DNA from: Plasmodium relictum
Taxonomy: Eukaryota; Apicomplexa; Aconoidasida; Haemosporida; Plasmodiidae
Direction: 5' to 3'
Assembly: GCF_900005765.1 (NCBI RefSeq)
Contig: NC_041692.1
Span: 1,488,001 to 1,552,000 of the forward strand
Length of the DNA: 64,000 nucleotides
The notes below the pieces were generated by a model that saw nothing but the letters and a program-made list of their open reading frames with translations, did not search any database and was not told the DNA's origin. The position numbers and the translations under genes are program-made. Positions 23,118-34,006 of the stretch are shown here, one piece after another (within the stretch, counting starts at the first letter, position 1; each line of letters begins with the position of its first letter).

Positions 23118-24230
23118 ATGTACAGTATATCATCAATCAAGTTTTTATTGTGCCTTATCTTTTTAAGTTTGTTTTTTGTTGACAATTATAAAGCTTTAAG
23201 TGAGAATTCGCTTTTTTTTTTTTTGCAACCGAAAATCAGATCTAATAGAAAAAATTTTATTAAGAAAAGTTATTATGAGTTGCTAAATTATAAAAAATCC
23301 GATGATTGCTTAAATGATTTACTATATAAAAATAACATAAAATTAATAGCTATTGATATTGATGGTACTTTGGCGGATGATTCATCTAAAATAAGTAATG
23401 AAAATATTCAAGCTATGCATATTGCTAAAAAACTAGGAATAAATGTTATTTTTGCAACTGGTAGGTTATATAGTACTTGTTTAAATCTTTTCGAACAGAA
23501 ACAAATTGAACAATTTGAATTAGATAAATATGATGGCATATATGCTAACGGTGCTTATATTAATTTAAAAGGAAATTATCTTGATATTAGAAAGTTTAGC
23601 GATAGGAATATTGATACTTTATTGTTTTCATTGTCTCACTATAATATTTTAGAATATGCATTGTTTTCAAATAAAGATGATATGTATGTATATAGTGAAG
23701 ATCCCAATATACAAAAACACTTAATAAAAAAGGAATATGAAGGAAACAAAAATGAGGTTAAATATGTAAAGACATTATACCCCGATCACAATATAGTTTT
23801 ATTAAATAAACTTAATGATATTTTTAATATTGGAGATATAGTTAAAGTATATTTATTTGGTAAATTATTTCCAGAGCAAAAACATATTGGAGATATTTTA
23901 AAAATAGTAAAAGATGAATTAAGTCCTCATTTTAGTGTATACATGGAGGAATCAAATGGGGGTTTTGTTTCAATAAGACCACTAAATACTTCAAAAACAC
24001 TTGCAATCGACACATATACACGATTACATAATATTAAATTAGATGAAGTTTTATCAATTGCAAATGGAGAAAATGACGTAGATTTATTATCAGTAACAGG
24101 ATATTCTGTCTCTGTCAAAAATGCAGTTAGCAATGCTTACAAAGCTGCTAAATGTGCTAGCACCAAGACTAATAACGAACATGCCATAGCTGATATTATA
24201 TATAAAGTAATTTCAGGAAGAAGATTATAA
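23118..24230 (+). CDS. Cof-type HAD hydrolase with signal peptide
   Basis: Single exon, 370 aa from the ATG at 23118 (the frame opens two codons earlier at a TTG). HAD phosphatases remove phosphate from small metabolites using an Asp nucleophile and Mg2+. Seen: motif I DIDGTLADD (about residues 79-87), motif II as ATGR, cap-region basic residues, and motif IV GENDVDLLSVTGYSVSV near the C-terminus. The Cof-type cap lies between. Residues about 5-27 are hydrophobic (IKFLLCLIFLSLFFVD), a signal peptide, followed by a basic RSNRKNFIKKSY stretch. Apicoplast or secretory targeting is therefore likely. It is a paralogue of HAD2 at 29.5 kb, which lacks the leader; from memory the P. falciparum counterpart is PF3D7_1226100. 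Physiological substrate is unknown. Confidence 0.9.
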   Translation: MYSISSIKFLLCLIFLSLFFVDNYKALSENSLFFFLQPKIRSNRKNFIKKSYYELLNYKKSDDCLNDLLYKNNIKLIAIDIDGTLADDSSKISNENIQAMHIAKKLGINVIFATGRLYSTCLNLFEQKQIEQFELDKYDGIYANGAYINLKGNYLDIRKFSDRNIDTLLFSLSHYNILEYALFSNKDDMYVYSEDPNIQKHLIKKEYEGNKNEVKYVKTLYPDHNIVLLNKLNDIFNIGDIVKVYLFGKLFPEQKHIGDILKIVKDELSPHFSVYMEESNGGFVSIRPLNTSKTLAIDTYTRLHNIKLDEVLSIANGENDVDLLSVTGYSVSVKNAVSNAYKAAKCASTKTNNEHAIADIIYKVISGRRL

Positions 24231-24943
24231 GACAGAAAAAGAATAATTTTTATATTCTATAATTATAGCAAAGTAAAATTTTTCTTTCATTTTTTATTTT
24301 TCTGTTCTATTTTATTTTTACAAGTGTGAATATTTAAGTGTAAGTCGTCAATATATTAGAAATTCTTGCTCATTATGCATGAATTTAAAAATTGTTCGAA
24401 CGTTTCTTTTTGTAATTTTATAATATATAATCATTGTTTTTTCATTTATACTTTATGTAATTCATTGGTTATTTTATATTTTTTTTTTATTATTTATAAT
24501 AATTTTTTAGTTGCAAAATTTAATAAAAATGCATTCTTAATTCAATGCTAGATTTTAACTGATACATAGTTATGCAACTTTCAAATTTTTATTTTATTTT
24601 TTCTTTTTCAATACATAAAAAGGTAATAATTGAAAAAATATAAAAAGGAAAAAACAAAAACAAAAGTAAAATGTATTAAAAATTAATATGTAGCAACTTA
24701 AAAATACTACATTAAAAATTTATATTCAAAAATGAATATATACAATTATTTAAATCAAATAAAGAAGAAAATAACTCATTTCTATCAAATTGTTTGCTAT
24801 TCATTTAATAAGTTTTAGCTATTTATTTTAAATTTTATTTATTAATATTTTTAATAAATTTCTTTTCTATATACTTTTCTCACACTAATTTTTTTTTTTT
24901 TAAATGGATCTTTTCTTTAGATTCTTTTTTCTGATCTATTCTT
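24231..24943. other. Intergenic, convergent 3' ends
   Basis: This gap lies between the secreted HAD stop (+) and the stop of the CxxC protein (-). A 61-codon plus-strand frame at 24366..24551 is Phe/Ile/Asn/Tyr-rich with no recognisable domain, and I do not count it as a gene. The rest is A/T runs. Confidence 0.5.
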
Positions 24944-26290
24944 TTATTTTTTTTTTATTTTTTTATTAAAAGGCTTACGAATTTTAAAATCATTTATAAA
25001 AAAGTTTTTTTTTTTTTCTAAGATATTTTTTTCATTATCAATATTATTGTCTATTCCCAGTTGCCAAGGATCACTTAATGTGTTTTTGAATTGATTTTTC
25101 TTTTTTTGTATAAAATTGTAGTATTCATTCAACTCAAAATGCATATTTATAATATTATTATTAATGCAGTTCGTATTTTCTTTATCTTTTAAAGAATTAT
25201 TTTTATTCATACTTAGAAGGATATTTTCCAACTCTTGATCAGAAAAATTGTTTTCAAAAGTATTATTAGTATAATTTATAATTCGTTTTACCTTAGTGTA
25301 ATTTAAACCAATAAAATAATCGTCATTATAATTCTTTACTTTTTTTTTTATATTATTTTGATTGATAAAACTTTTTACTTTTTCTTTTTCTTCCTTTTCC
25401 GCTTCTTTTTCAATACTCTTCAATTTCATATTTAATTTATTTTTCATAAATAACAAAATACTTTTAGGAAGATTTTCCTCTTCATCAATTTTGCAGTATA
25501 TATCTTTCTCATTAAAACTTATTACTCTTGTTTTGCATATTTTACAATTTTTATGTAAATAATCAGTTGAGATAAAAAATGGCAGCAAATGCACATTTTT
25601 GAAATTGTTGTATACTTCCTTGTTTCTATTATCACATGTATTATTATTATTACTTAAATCAAAAATATATTGAATTAATGTTTTATTATAAGTATATATT
25701 TTTAAATTATCTGACAAGTTTACAAAACTATTTATTTTCATTAAATTATCAATTGAATCAAATTTGCATTCAATGTATCCCCTCTCATGAAATATTGGGA
25801 TGTTAATTTCTTCCCATATAAAGTTGGGCTCCATGTAAAAAGTAAAAATAAAATAAAAAGTTTCTTTATTTTCATTTTTATTAGTATCATTTTCATTCAA
25901 GTTACTGGATTTGCATTGACTATGATCATTTTTATTAACATGATTCTGATTTGTATCATTTTTATTTTCAGTTATTTTATTCTCCCATATTGTATAATGA
26001 GCACATAAAAAATAAACATTTTGAAAATACTCAGGAAAATATTGCTCTAAAATAGAATTAGGTGTATAGTAAATTAAATTATTTTTTTTAGGATGATGGC
26101 TTTCATTCTTTTTTGAACATATAAAATGAATATAAACCGGTTTTATATTTTTATATGTATTGTAAATTATATTTAATAAATCGGTTATATAAAAAAGTGT
26201 AAAGTCTTTTTTGTGTTGTTCGAGGTCTTTTAACTTATTTCCATATATTTTATTTGTTCTCTTGTTGTTCCATTTTACTTTTTCATTCAT
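24944..26290 (-). CDS. Uncharacterised protein with CxxC motif (possible UBE3D-like)
   Basis: Single exon, 448 aa from the ATG at 26290. The frame is open for 21 more codons to a TTG without an ATG, so a missed 5' exon is possible. I do not firmly recognise it. The first half looks folded (FTLFYITDLLNIIYNTYKNI, ILEQYFPEYFQNVYFLC), interrupted by an Asn-rich run. A middle strand-rich part (IFTFYMEPNFIWEEINIPI, YIECKFDSIDNL) leads into a likely metal site, NCKICKTRVISFNEKDIYCK, then EEENLPKS and DDYFIGLNYTKV. The order CxxC - LPxS - (D)xFIG resembles E2-binding UBE3D/HECT_2 proteins, but the match is weak and from memory. The C-terminus is Lys/Asn-rich (FNKKIKKK). It sits between the two HAD paralogues on the opposite strand. 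Confidence 0.65.
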   Translation of the reverse strand: MNEKVKWNNKRTNKIYGNKLKDLEQHKKDFTLFYITDLLNIIYNTYKNIKPVYIHFICSKKNESHHPKKNNLIYYTPNSILEQYFPEYFQNVYFLCAHYTIWENKITENKNDTNQNHVNKNDHSQCKSSNLNENDTNKNENKETFYFIFTFYMEPNFIWEEINIPIFHERGYIECKFDSIDNLMKINSFVNLSDNLKIYTYNKTLIQYIFDLSNNNNTCDNRNKEVYNNFKNVHLLPFFISTDYLHKNCKICKTRVISFNEKDIYCKIDEEENLPKSILLFMKNKLNMKLKSIEKEAEKEEKEKVKSFINQNNIKKKVKNYNDDYFIGLNYTKVKRIINYTNNTFENNFSDQELENILLSMNKNNSLKDKENTNCINNNIINMHFELNEYYNFIQKKKNQFKNTLSDPWQLGIDNNIDNEKNILEKKKNFFINDFKIRKPFNKKIKKK

Positions 26291-26472
26291 TTTATTTTTA
26301 TATACCGATTTTTTACTTCTAGTTTGTATAATATTTGAAGTTTTTTGATACAAAAAAAAAAAGAATTACACAAAAAAAAAACTTAATAATATTCAATCCC
26401 TATGTTAATATTATAGTCTATCTTTTTAGAAATTGAATATAACAAAAAAAAAATGAAATAAAATAAAATAAT

Positions 26473-26571
26473 ACATATATACATATATACATATATACAT
26501 ATATACATATATACATATATACATATATACATATATACATATATACATATATACATATATACATACATACA

Positions 26572-26645
<74 letters not shown>
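26473..26645. repeat. ACATATAT microsatellite followed by (AT)n
   Basis: From about 26473 to 26565 an 8-bp unit ACATATAT repeats about 11 times almost perfectly. A few ACAT units follow, then an uninterrupted (AT)n from about 26575 to 26645, around 35 units. Minus-strand open frames over it translate as Tyr/Ile/Cys/Val/Met periodicities and are artefacts. Confidence 0.97.
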
Positions 26646-26649
<4 letters not shown>

Positions 26650-27055
26650 CACATGAAAAATAATATTTTTATGTAAATATTTCTTACAAACAATTCAAAA
26701 TACTTTTTTAAATAATCAATTTTTTTTTTGGATAAAAAATAGTTGAATTCCTTACATTATAGTTGCTAAACCAAACAGAAAAAGAAAAAAAAAATTAAAA
26801 TAATATAATTTCTGTATAAAAAATTATATAATTCTATAAAAAAGATTCATGAAAAATAATATGATATAAAAAAAAATATCAAATAAAATATGCATGAGCA
26901 AATAGTTATTTATCGTGTATCTCATAAAGCATACGAATATTTATATTATTTAATATAATAAAATGAAAATTTTTATTAATTTTTTTTTTTTTGAAGAGAA
27001 TACAACCATATTGAAAATTTTAAAGAAAAAAAAAAAATTACAGTAATACAATATA

Positions 27056-27266
27056 TAATAAAATAATATCAAATAAAATAATACTAAATAAAATAAAATA
27101 ATATCAAATAAAATAATACTAAATAAAATAAAATAATATCAAATACAATAATACTAAATAAAATAAAATAATATCAAATATAATAATACTAAATAAAATA
27201 AAATAATATCAAATACAATAATAATAAATAAAATAAAATAATATCAAATAAAATAATACTAAATAA
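27056..27266. repeat. Six-copy 35-bp AT-only minisatellite
   Basis: Six units with an exact 35-base period. The only C of the core ATATC falls at 27070, 27105, 27140, 27175, 27210 and 27245. Units differ at a few positions (AAATAAAATAA versus AAATACAATAA or AAATATAATAA). The array contains only A and T plus one or two C per unit and no G. Confidence 0.95.
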
Positions 27267-29472
27267 AAAAAGCAAAGATTAATTTCCATGTAATATATAT
27301 ATAGGTGAGTATAAGTAAATGATCTATTTAATTACCAGCTTATTTGCTAATATTATTTATTTTAAAAATTTTTATTAAATAATAGTAATTATATAATATT
27401 GGGGGTTCCACACTTTATTTTAATATGCTTTTTTAAAAAAAAAAAAATTTAATATATAACTTACAAATTGCACTACATTATTTAAAAAAGACAAAAAAAA
27501 AAAAAAAAGATATAACATGTACTTTGAATGCTTATATATTTTTTTTTTTCTAACATTTACTACTATCTTCATGTATTAGCAACGGTATTTCCTCCTTATT
27601 TTATTCAATTAAAATTTTATGTTTACATAAACTCTGTTAAAAAAAAAAAAAATGTATTTATACTTTTTTTATTATTTTATATTGCCACTAATATTTAAAA
27701 TTTTATTTCTTCTATAATTAATTTCATTTATATACATACATGTTTTATACTTATATAGAAGTTTTTTTTTTTTTTTTTTGTCTTTTAATTATATATCTTA
27801 TTTTATTTTATATGAAATAAGATTCAGAAATAAATGAGCAAATTAAAATGTAAATATTCTTAAATAACTTTTTTTAGGAAGGCATGCAATGTAAGGTTTG
27901 TATTATTTAAAAAAAAAAAAAACAAACAATAATCAAACTGAAAAAAATTGTCAAAATTTCTGATGAATTCAGGATCGTGTATAATTGCTAATAAAATTAC
28001 ATAATTTTGTTCTATATAAAAAATATATTTTTTTTTTTAATTTTTGCTTTAAATGAACATTAAAAAAAATAATACATTCTATTGCACTAAAATTAGTCGA
28101 ACAAATAGTTAATATTTTTAAAAACTTAACGCTATTAATTATGTGCAAGTAAATATGTAATATTTATGTAGCTTCATAATATATATATATATATATAAAA
28201 GCACAAAATTTGAATATAAAAAAAATTGTAACGTTTTATAATTTTTTTATTACTTTTATTTTATTTGATATTATCTTGTATTAGATTTTACTTTATTCTA
28301 TTTAATTTTATCTTATCATATTTTATTTATTTATTTTTTTTTTTTTAAATGTTATTTCTTTCACCTATTAAATATTTAAATATATGACAATTTTTTGTTT
28401 TCAAGATTTATTAAGCACAACAATTTAAACTTATAAAATGAAACGTCTTTACATTTTTAAGTTTTTTTTTTAATAGAATGACAAGAACAAAAAAAGTAAA
28501 TAATTCTAAGTCTATCTCAATGAAATTCCTTTAAAATTCATATGATAAAAAAAAATAAAAAGCAACTTATTTTAATTAACATACTGAAAAGAAAAAACAG
28601 TATATTTAACGAACTTTAAAAAATATTATTATTTAAAATGGATGATCATAAAAACATCTGAATTTTATGAATTTTAATGAAGTATTCAAAAATACTTAAT
28701 ATTTTAATCTTACTTAATATTTTGAATTTTTGTTATGGTTTTTCTTCAATTTTTTTTCTTCCATTAAAAAAAAAAAAAAAAGGCGATGCAAAATAAAATT
28801 ATGAGAGAAAAAAATTTTATTTAAAACGAAATAACAAAAGTAATGTCATAATATATTTGCATTTTACTACACTTGAAATATGATCGTGTGTACAAATAAT
28901 TATGTATTTTATAAATATATATTTGTAATTATTGATATTAAAAGTAATTGTTGTTTTTTTTTTTTTTCTTTCTTTTTGTAATTTTTAAAGTGTTTTATTG
29001 TAATTCATTATTTAAAAAAAAAAAAAAAACTCGGATAAATTAATTTTTTTTTTTTTTTTTTAATACTAAACATCCATTATTTTATCGTTTCATATTTATG
29101 TTTTCAACCTTTCAATCATGTATGTATGGATATATATTTAAACAAAAATATATTGAAGTACATAAAAATATTAGTGAATGTGCATATATATACATATTTT
29201 ATAATTATTTTTTTATTTTTATTACATATATCTAATTTTATTATTTTTAATTTTTTTTTTTTTTTTTTATATATACATATATATAATTCATGCTAGGAAT
29301 TTTTCTTTTTTCTGTATTTTTTAATTTTTTTATAGTTTTGAAGATAATCTTTTATTATTTTTATATTATATAAAAGATACTTTAATATTTTTTTCATTTT
29401 ATAAATTTTTTTTTTTTCCAAAATTGGCACAATTCATTATTTCATTGTAATAAATATTTATTACTTCTTTTA

Positions 29473-29524
29473 AGCCTTTTTTTTTTTCTTTTCTCTTTTT
29501 TCTTTTTTCTTTTTTCTTTTTTTT
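29473..29524 (+). repeat. Polypyrimidine tract just upstream of HAD2
   Basis: This tract has an unbroken T/C plus strand with repeated CTTTTTT units and ends 12 bases before the HAD2 ATG. It is either 5' UTR sequence or, less likely, the pyrimidine stretch of an unrecognised acceptor; no AG follows it before the ATG, which argues against splicing. Confidence 0.8.
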
Positions 29525-29536
29525 GTTTTAATTAAA

Positions 29537-30424
29537 ATGGCTGTAAATAAAATATTTAACACTAATGTGGAAGAAACATTAAAAGGAGCAGATATAAAAT
29601 TACTTTTAATTGATTTTGATGGTACACTTTTTGTAGATAAAGATATAAAAGTTCCTGAAGAAAACATTGAAGCAATTAAGCTAGCTATTGAAAAAGGATA
29701 TATGGTTGGTGTATGTACTGGTAGGTCAAAAGTTGGTATTTTAAGTGCATTTGGTGAAGATAATTTAAAAAAAATGAATTTTTATGGAATGCCAGGTGTG
29801 TACATTAATGGAACTATAGTATATGATCAAATTGGTTATATATTACTTGATGAAACTATAGAAACAGATGTATATTCTGAATTAATTAGTTATCTTACTG
29901 AAAAAAATTTAGTTAATCAGACCATTTTTTATAGGGGAGAATCAAATTATGTCACAGAAGATAATAAGTATGCTGATTTTATGCAAAAAATGTACAGTGA
30001 AAATAGAAGTATAATTATTAGACATAATGAATTGTTAAAATATAGAACTATGAATAAACTTATGATTGTTTTGGATCCACCTGAATCTAAAACTGTTATC
30101 GAAAATCTCAAAAAACATTTTGGTAAGAAATTAACAATTTTTACAACTTATAACGGACATGCAGAAGTAACTAAATTAGGTCATGATAAATACACTGGTA
30201 TTAATTATTTATTAAAACATTATAATATTTCTGATGATCAAGTTTTAGTTGTAGGAGATGCAGAGAATGATATTGCAATGCTTTCTAATTTTAAATATTC
30301 ATTTGCTGTAGCCAATGCTACTGAATCAGCTAAATCATATGCTAAATGTGTAATTCCCTTAACACATAAAGAAGGTGCTGTAGCATACTTATTAAAGAAA
30401 GTTTTTGAATTAAAAAAAAATTAA
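29537..30424 (+). CDS. HAD2: HAD2, Cof-type haloacid dehalogenase-like phosphatase
   Basis: Single exon, 295 aa, starting at ATG. Motif I is DFDGTLFVD (about residues 27-35), motif II is in CTGRSK, the Cof cap spans about 95-215, and motif IV is GDAENDIAMLSNFKYSFAVA (about 240-260). Length and motifs are those of a cytosolic Cof-type sugar-phosphate phosphatase. There is no leader peptide. From memory, the P. falciparum orthologue HAD2 (PF3D7_1226300) affects isoprenoid precursor metabolism and fosmidomycin sensitivity. The gene is on the same strand as, and 5.3 kb from, its secreted paralogue. Both begin their catalytic domain with the same I-D-x-D-G-T-L pattern and have similar cap lengths, so they arose from an ancient local duplication. 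Confidence 0.92.
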   Translation: MAVNKIFNTNVEETLKGADIKLLLIDFDGTLFVDKDIKVPEENIEAIKLAIEKGYMVGVCTGRSKVGILSAFGEDNLKKMNFYGMPGVYINGTIVYDQIGYILLDETIETDVYSELISYLTEKNLVNQTIFYRGESNYVTEDNKYADFMQKMYSENRSIIIRHNELLKYRTMNKLMIVLDPPESKTVIENLKKHFGKKLTIFTTYNGHAEVTKLGHDKYTGINYLLKHYNISDDQVLVVGDAENDIAMLSNFKYSFAVANATESAKSYAKCVIPLTHKEGAVAYLLKKVFELKKN

Positions 30425-31202
30425 GCTATAAGAAACTAAAATTAAAAAAAAAAAAATAAAAAAAAAAAAATAATAAATAAAAAAAAAAATAAAGAAAAAT
30501 AATTCAAATAAAATTAAATACATTAAAAATAATCAATTCACTTATAGTAAGATAATAGGAATTAATCTAAATAAATGTTCAATAAATTATTCAAATTGTA
30601 CGTTTTTTTTCTAAATGCAACATTTTGTGTATATATCTTTATTTTTTTTTTATTTTATTCATTTATTTTTATTTTTAATTGTTTTTCGAAATAATGCAAT
30701 ATATTTTTTATGGTACAGAATAAAAATTAATATATATTAGTTTTTGTAATTATTTATCATTCTTATAAAACCCTTTATTGACACATCTTATGTTAAAAAT
30801 AAGTATTTTTTTTTTTTTTAACTTATTATATTCTTATTATTATACATAAATTACAATAAAAAATTTAATACTACGTATATTCAAAAAGAAACATATAGAA
30901 TATTTTTATGTTACAATTTTTCCTTTTAGTGAAATTAAAAAAAAAATAAAAAAAGCGTACATATATATTATATATATAATTTTTATATAAAACAAAAAAA
31001 AAAAAAAAGATGATACACCTTGTTACATTTAAAAGAGTACAATATTTTTTATTAATCTTCCACTAGTTTAATCCACTTTTCACAATTCTTTTATAAAAAA
31101 TATTTATTTGAAAAAAAAAAAAAAATTTTAAGTAAAAAATTAAAAAGGAAAAGTGATATATATAAAATGAAGCTAAGTAATTAAAATCTAATATATTTTT
31201 AA
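30425..31202. other. Intergenic, convergent 3' ends
   Basis: This gap lies between the HAD2 stop (+) and the predicted RMC1 stop (-). The first 80 bases after the HAD2 stop are almost pure A with occasional T. The rest is A/T runs. No feature is recognised. Confidence 0.5.
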
Positions 31203-33951
31203 TTATTTATATAAACATATATGTAATGATACAATACATAGCACATAATTAATATTTACTTGTAAGTTCGGTAAAGGAAATTTCACAGGATCTTTTTCAG
31301 AATCACTAAAAAGTAATAAAAAAATAATATATTTGATGAATATTTATTTATCTAATTAATTCATTATCTATGTATATTTATTGCTATTTTATTTTTTCTT
31401 TTCTTTTTTTTTTTTTTGTAAATTACTTAATCCAGTTGCTTAATGATAAAATTACATGATTTAATATGATATATTTATCAGGAGAATCAAAATCATTTTC
31501 TATTGCTTGAAATATAACAGAAATAGGATAATCAAATAAATTATAATTTCTTATAAAGCTTATAATGTTTAAATACTTTTTCGAAGATAAAAATAAATGA
31601 ATAACCATTTCATATTCCTTTAGTCTTAATGACATATCTAAACAAAATTGATACGCCCACTTATGTTCAGTTAATTTCCAGTAATGAAATAATCTTTTAG
31701 TTACTTCTATTGAATCAGAAATAACATAAAATTGTAATAGCTGTCTTAAACAATTATCTTGTTTAAAAAATATGCATAAATCAAAAATAAATGTTTGTAA
31801 AATTCTATTAGGTAGAATATTTAAATATAATAAAGACTTCATATATTCTAGCACATATATTAAAAACATAGGAATATTTTGAAAGTTTGAATAATCCAGA
31901 TTTAATTTATAATCATTATTTGTATTATTTTCTAATTCATACTTCATATTAGTTTTTGCAACATTATTATTATTATCTTCCTGATTAGTTGCATCCTCTC
32001 TTTTTAATTCATTGCTATTTTCATCTAAATTTTTATTTATCCTACTTTCATCAAAATTTCTATTATTTTTACTTATTTCAAAATTCTTCTTTTTTATTTT
32101 ATATTTTAACATATATTTTTCACCACTATTGTTTTTTTCTCTTATAGCTTTGCTTCTATTTTTTTTATTTTTCTCAATTTCCCTAAAATTTAGAGAAAAG
32201 TTAAATAAAGTTTCTTTTTTATCTAAATTGTATTTTTTTATCATATAAGGATGAAATGCATCAGCAACGATATCTCTCTCAGTAATTAAGGTCTTATCTC
32301 CTAAGTTTTTTAATAAATGATCCAGTGATTGAATAATTTTCTTATTAGTTTTTGTTACTGAGCTACTGTTTTTTTGAGCACAACGTTCTATTATTTTTCT
32401 ATAAGTAACATTTATTATATTTACAATACTTAAAAAATCTCCTATCTTTATGTCATTTTCTAAAGCTAAAAAAAACATCTCTGTTATTCTATTTTTACAG
32501 TTAGGTCTTCTTAGTAAAACATCAACAGATGTATTCTATAAATTAATAAATTAAAAAAAAAAAAATTTTAGATATGTAAAAATAAGAACTAATAACTTAT
32601 TTTATATACTACTTAAAAGCTTTATGTAATAAATTTTTATTTTTTCTACTTTATCTTCAATATTATATGTAATAATTATCTTATAAATACATAGATACAA
32701 ATATATATATATATATTTTCTTTCATATATGAATTTACCAAATTAGAAAAATGTTGGCATATTTGTAGCATCAACAAATCATAATCTATTTTAATTTTAT
32801 GAACATTACCATAATGATTATCTATTAATACATTAAATGATTTAAAATTTATATGATTAAAATTAATTTGAGTTTTAAAAGATTTCGGAGAAGTTAAATA
32901 TGAAATATTGACAGTGTGGTTATTCTGATCACTTAAAGAATTTATATTACCCTTATTCTTCTTGTACATTATATCAAATAAATATACCTTTTCATTTGAA
33001 TTATTAAATACAACTAATAAATTATCTATAGAAAAGGTATATATAGTACCATTATAAAATAAATCAAGAACGTAATCAAAATATAAAGTAGAAGATAAGC
33101 AGCGAAGGGATATTCTTCCATTTTTATGATCTTTATGAATACAATATGTTTCATTATATAAAGTTATAATTTCAATGTCATTTTTATTTATGTTATCATT
33201 TTTCAAGATATTCAATTCTATTTTTGGAAGTTTTATAGTATTGTTATTGCTTAATAAATATGGAAATATTACATGACTTTTATTAGATAATAAAGCGATA
33301 TAAGAACTATTTTCATCATACCAACAATATTGACTCTTTATAAAATGCTTTTTTAACGGTGTAATAATTAAATTGTCAAAAGAAATTTTAAATATTTCTA
33401 TAGAGTTATCTGTTACAATTACAAAATCAGAAGAGCTTATATTTTCATTTTTGTTTTTTAAATTTGAATTTTTCAACCAAAATGCACTTAATATTTCATA
33501 TTCATTTAATTTATTTATTTCTACATTTAAATATATATTATGATTATTTAAAATATCAGATATCTCAATTTTATTAGGATTTATACAATAATAAAGGAAA
33601 AAACTACCATTAGTGCAAAAACAAATATTTTCACATAACTCTTTATCAAACTTTACATAAACCCCATTATAATTTTCTTCATTTTTTTTTATATCTGTAA
33701 CTAGTAAAGCTTTTGTTGAAACATTTTGATGAATTATAAAATCGTTTATTTTATCGTAAAATATTCTATCATGGCTTGATACCTACTTTTATCAAAAAAA
33801 AAAAAAAATTTAATTAAGAAATAAAACTAATAAATAATATATTTTTTTAATAAATGTGCATTTTATGAATTAATTGCACTTCTATATTACATTTTTAGAA
33901 TACTTTTTCTTTTAAGTTTTAATTTATACAAATTATCTTGAATACATAAAA

Positions 33952-34006
<55 letters not shown>

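Larger units (their letters stand above)
26291..29536. other. Long AT-rich intergenic region, divergent promoters
   Basis: At 3.2 kb this is the longest gene-free stretch in the window. It divides the CxxC protein (-) from HAD2 (+), so both promoters should be inside. It holds an 8-bp microsatellite, a long (AT)n, a six-copy 35-bp minisatellite (listed separately), and many poly-A and poly-T tracts. No open frame outside the microsatellite readings is of useful length. Confidence 0.55.

Noticed and set aside
24366-24551. 61-codon plus-strand frame
   Set aside because: Same reasons: Phe/Asn/Ile/Tyr bias, no homology pattern, inside a likely 3' UTR.
26383-26693. Two minus-strand open frames rich in Tyr, Ile, Met and Cys
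   Set aside because: They are translations of the 8-bp and AT microsatellites, with a perfectly periodic protein and no support for a start.
26454-27270. Candidate centromere because of extreme AT content and tandem repeats
   Set aside because: The AT-extreme, repeat-bearing stretch is well under the 2-3 kb expected, and from memory the centromere of the syntenic chromosome lies elsewhere.
27834-27895. Possible pair of micro-exons (ATGAGCAAATTAAAAT then GAAGGCATGCAAT)
   Set aside because: The intervening sequence would be about 30 bases, too short for a spliceosomal intron here, and no longer frame follows.
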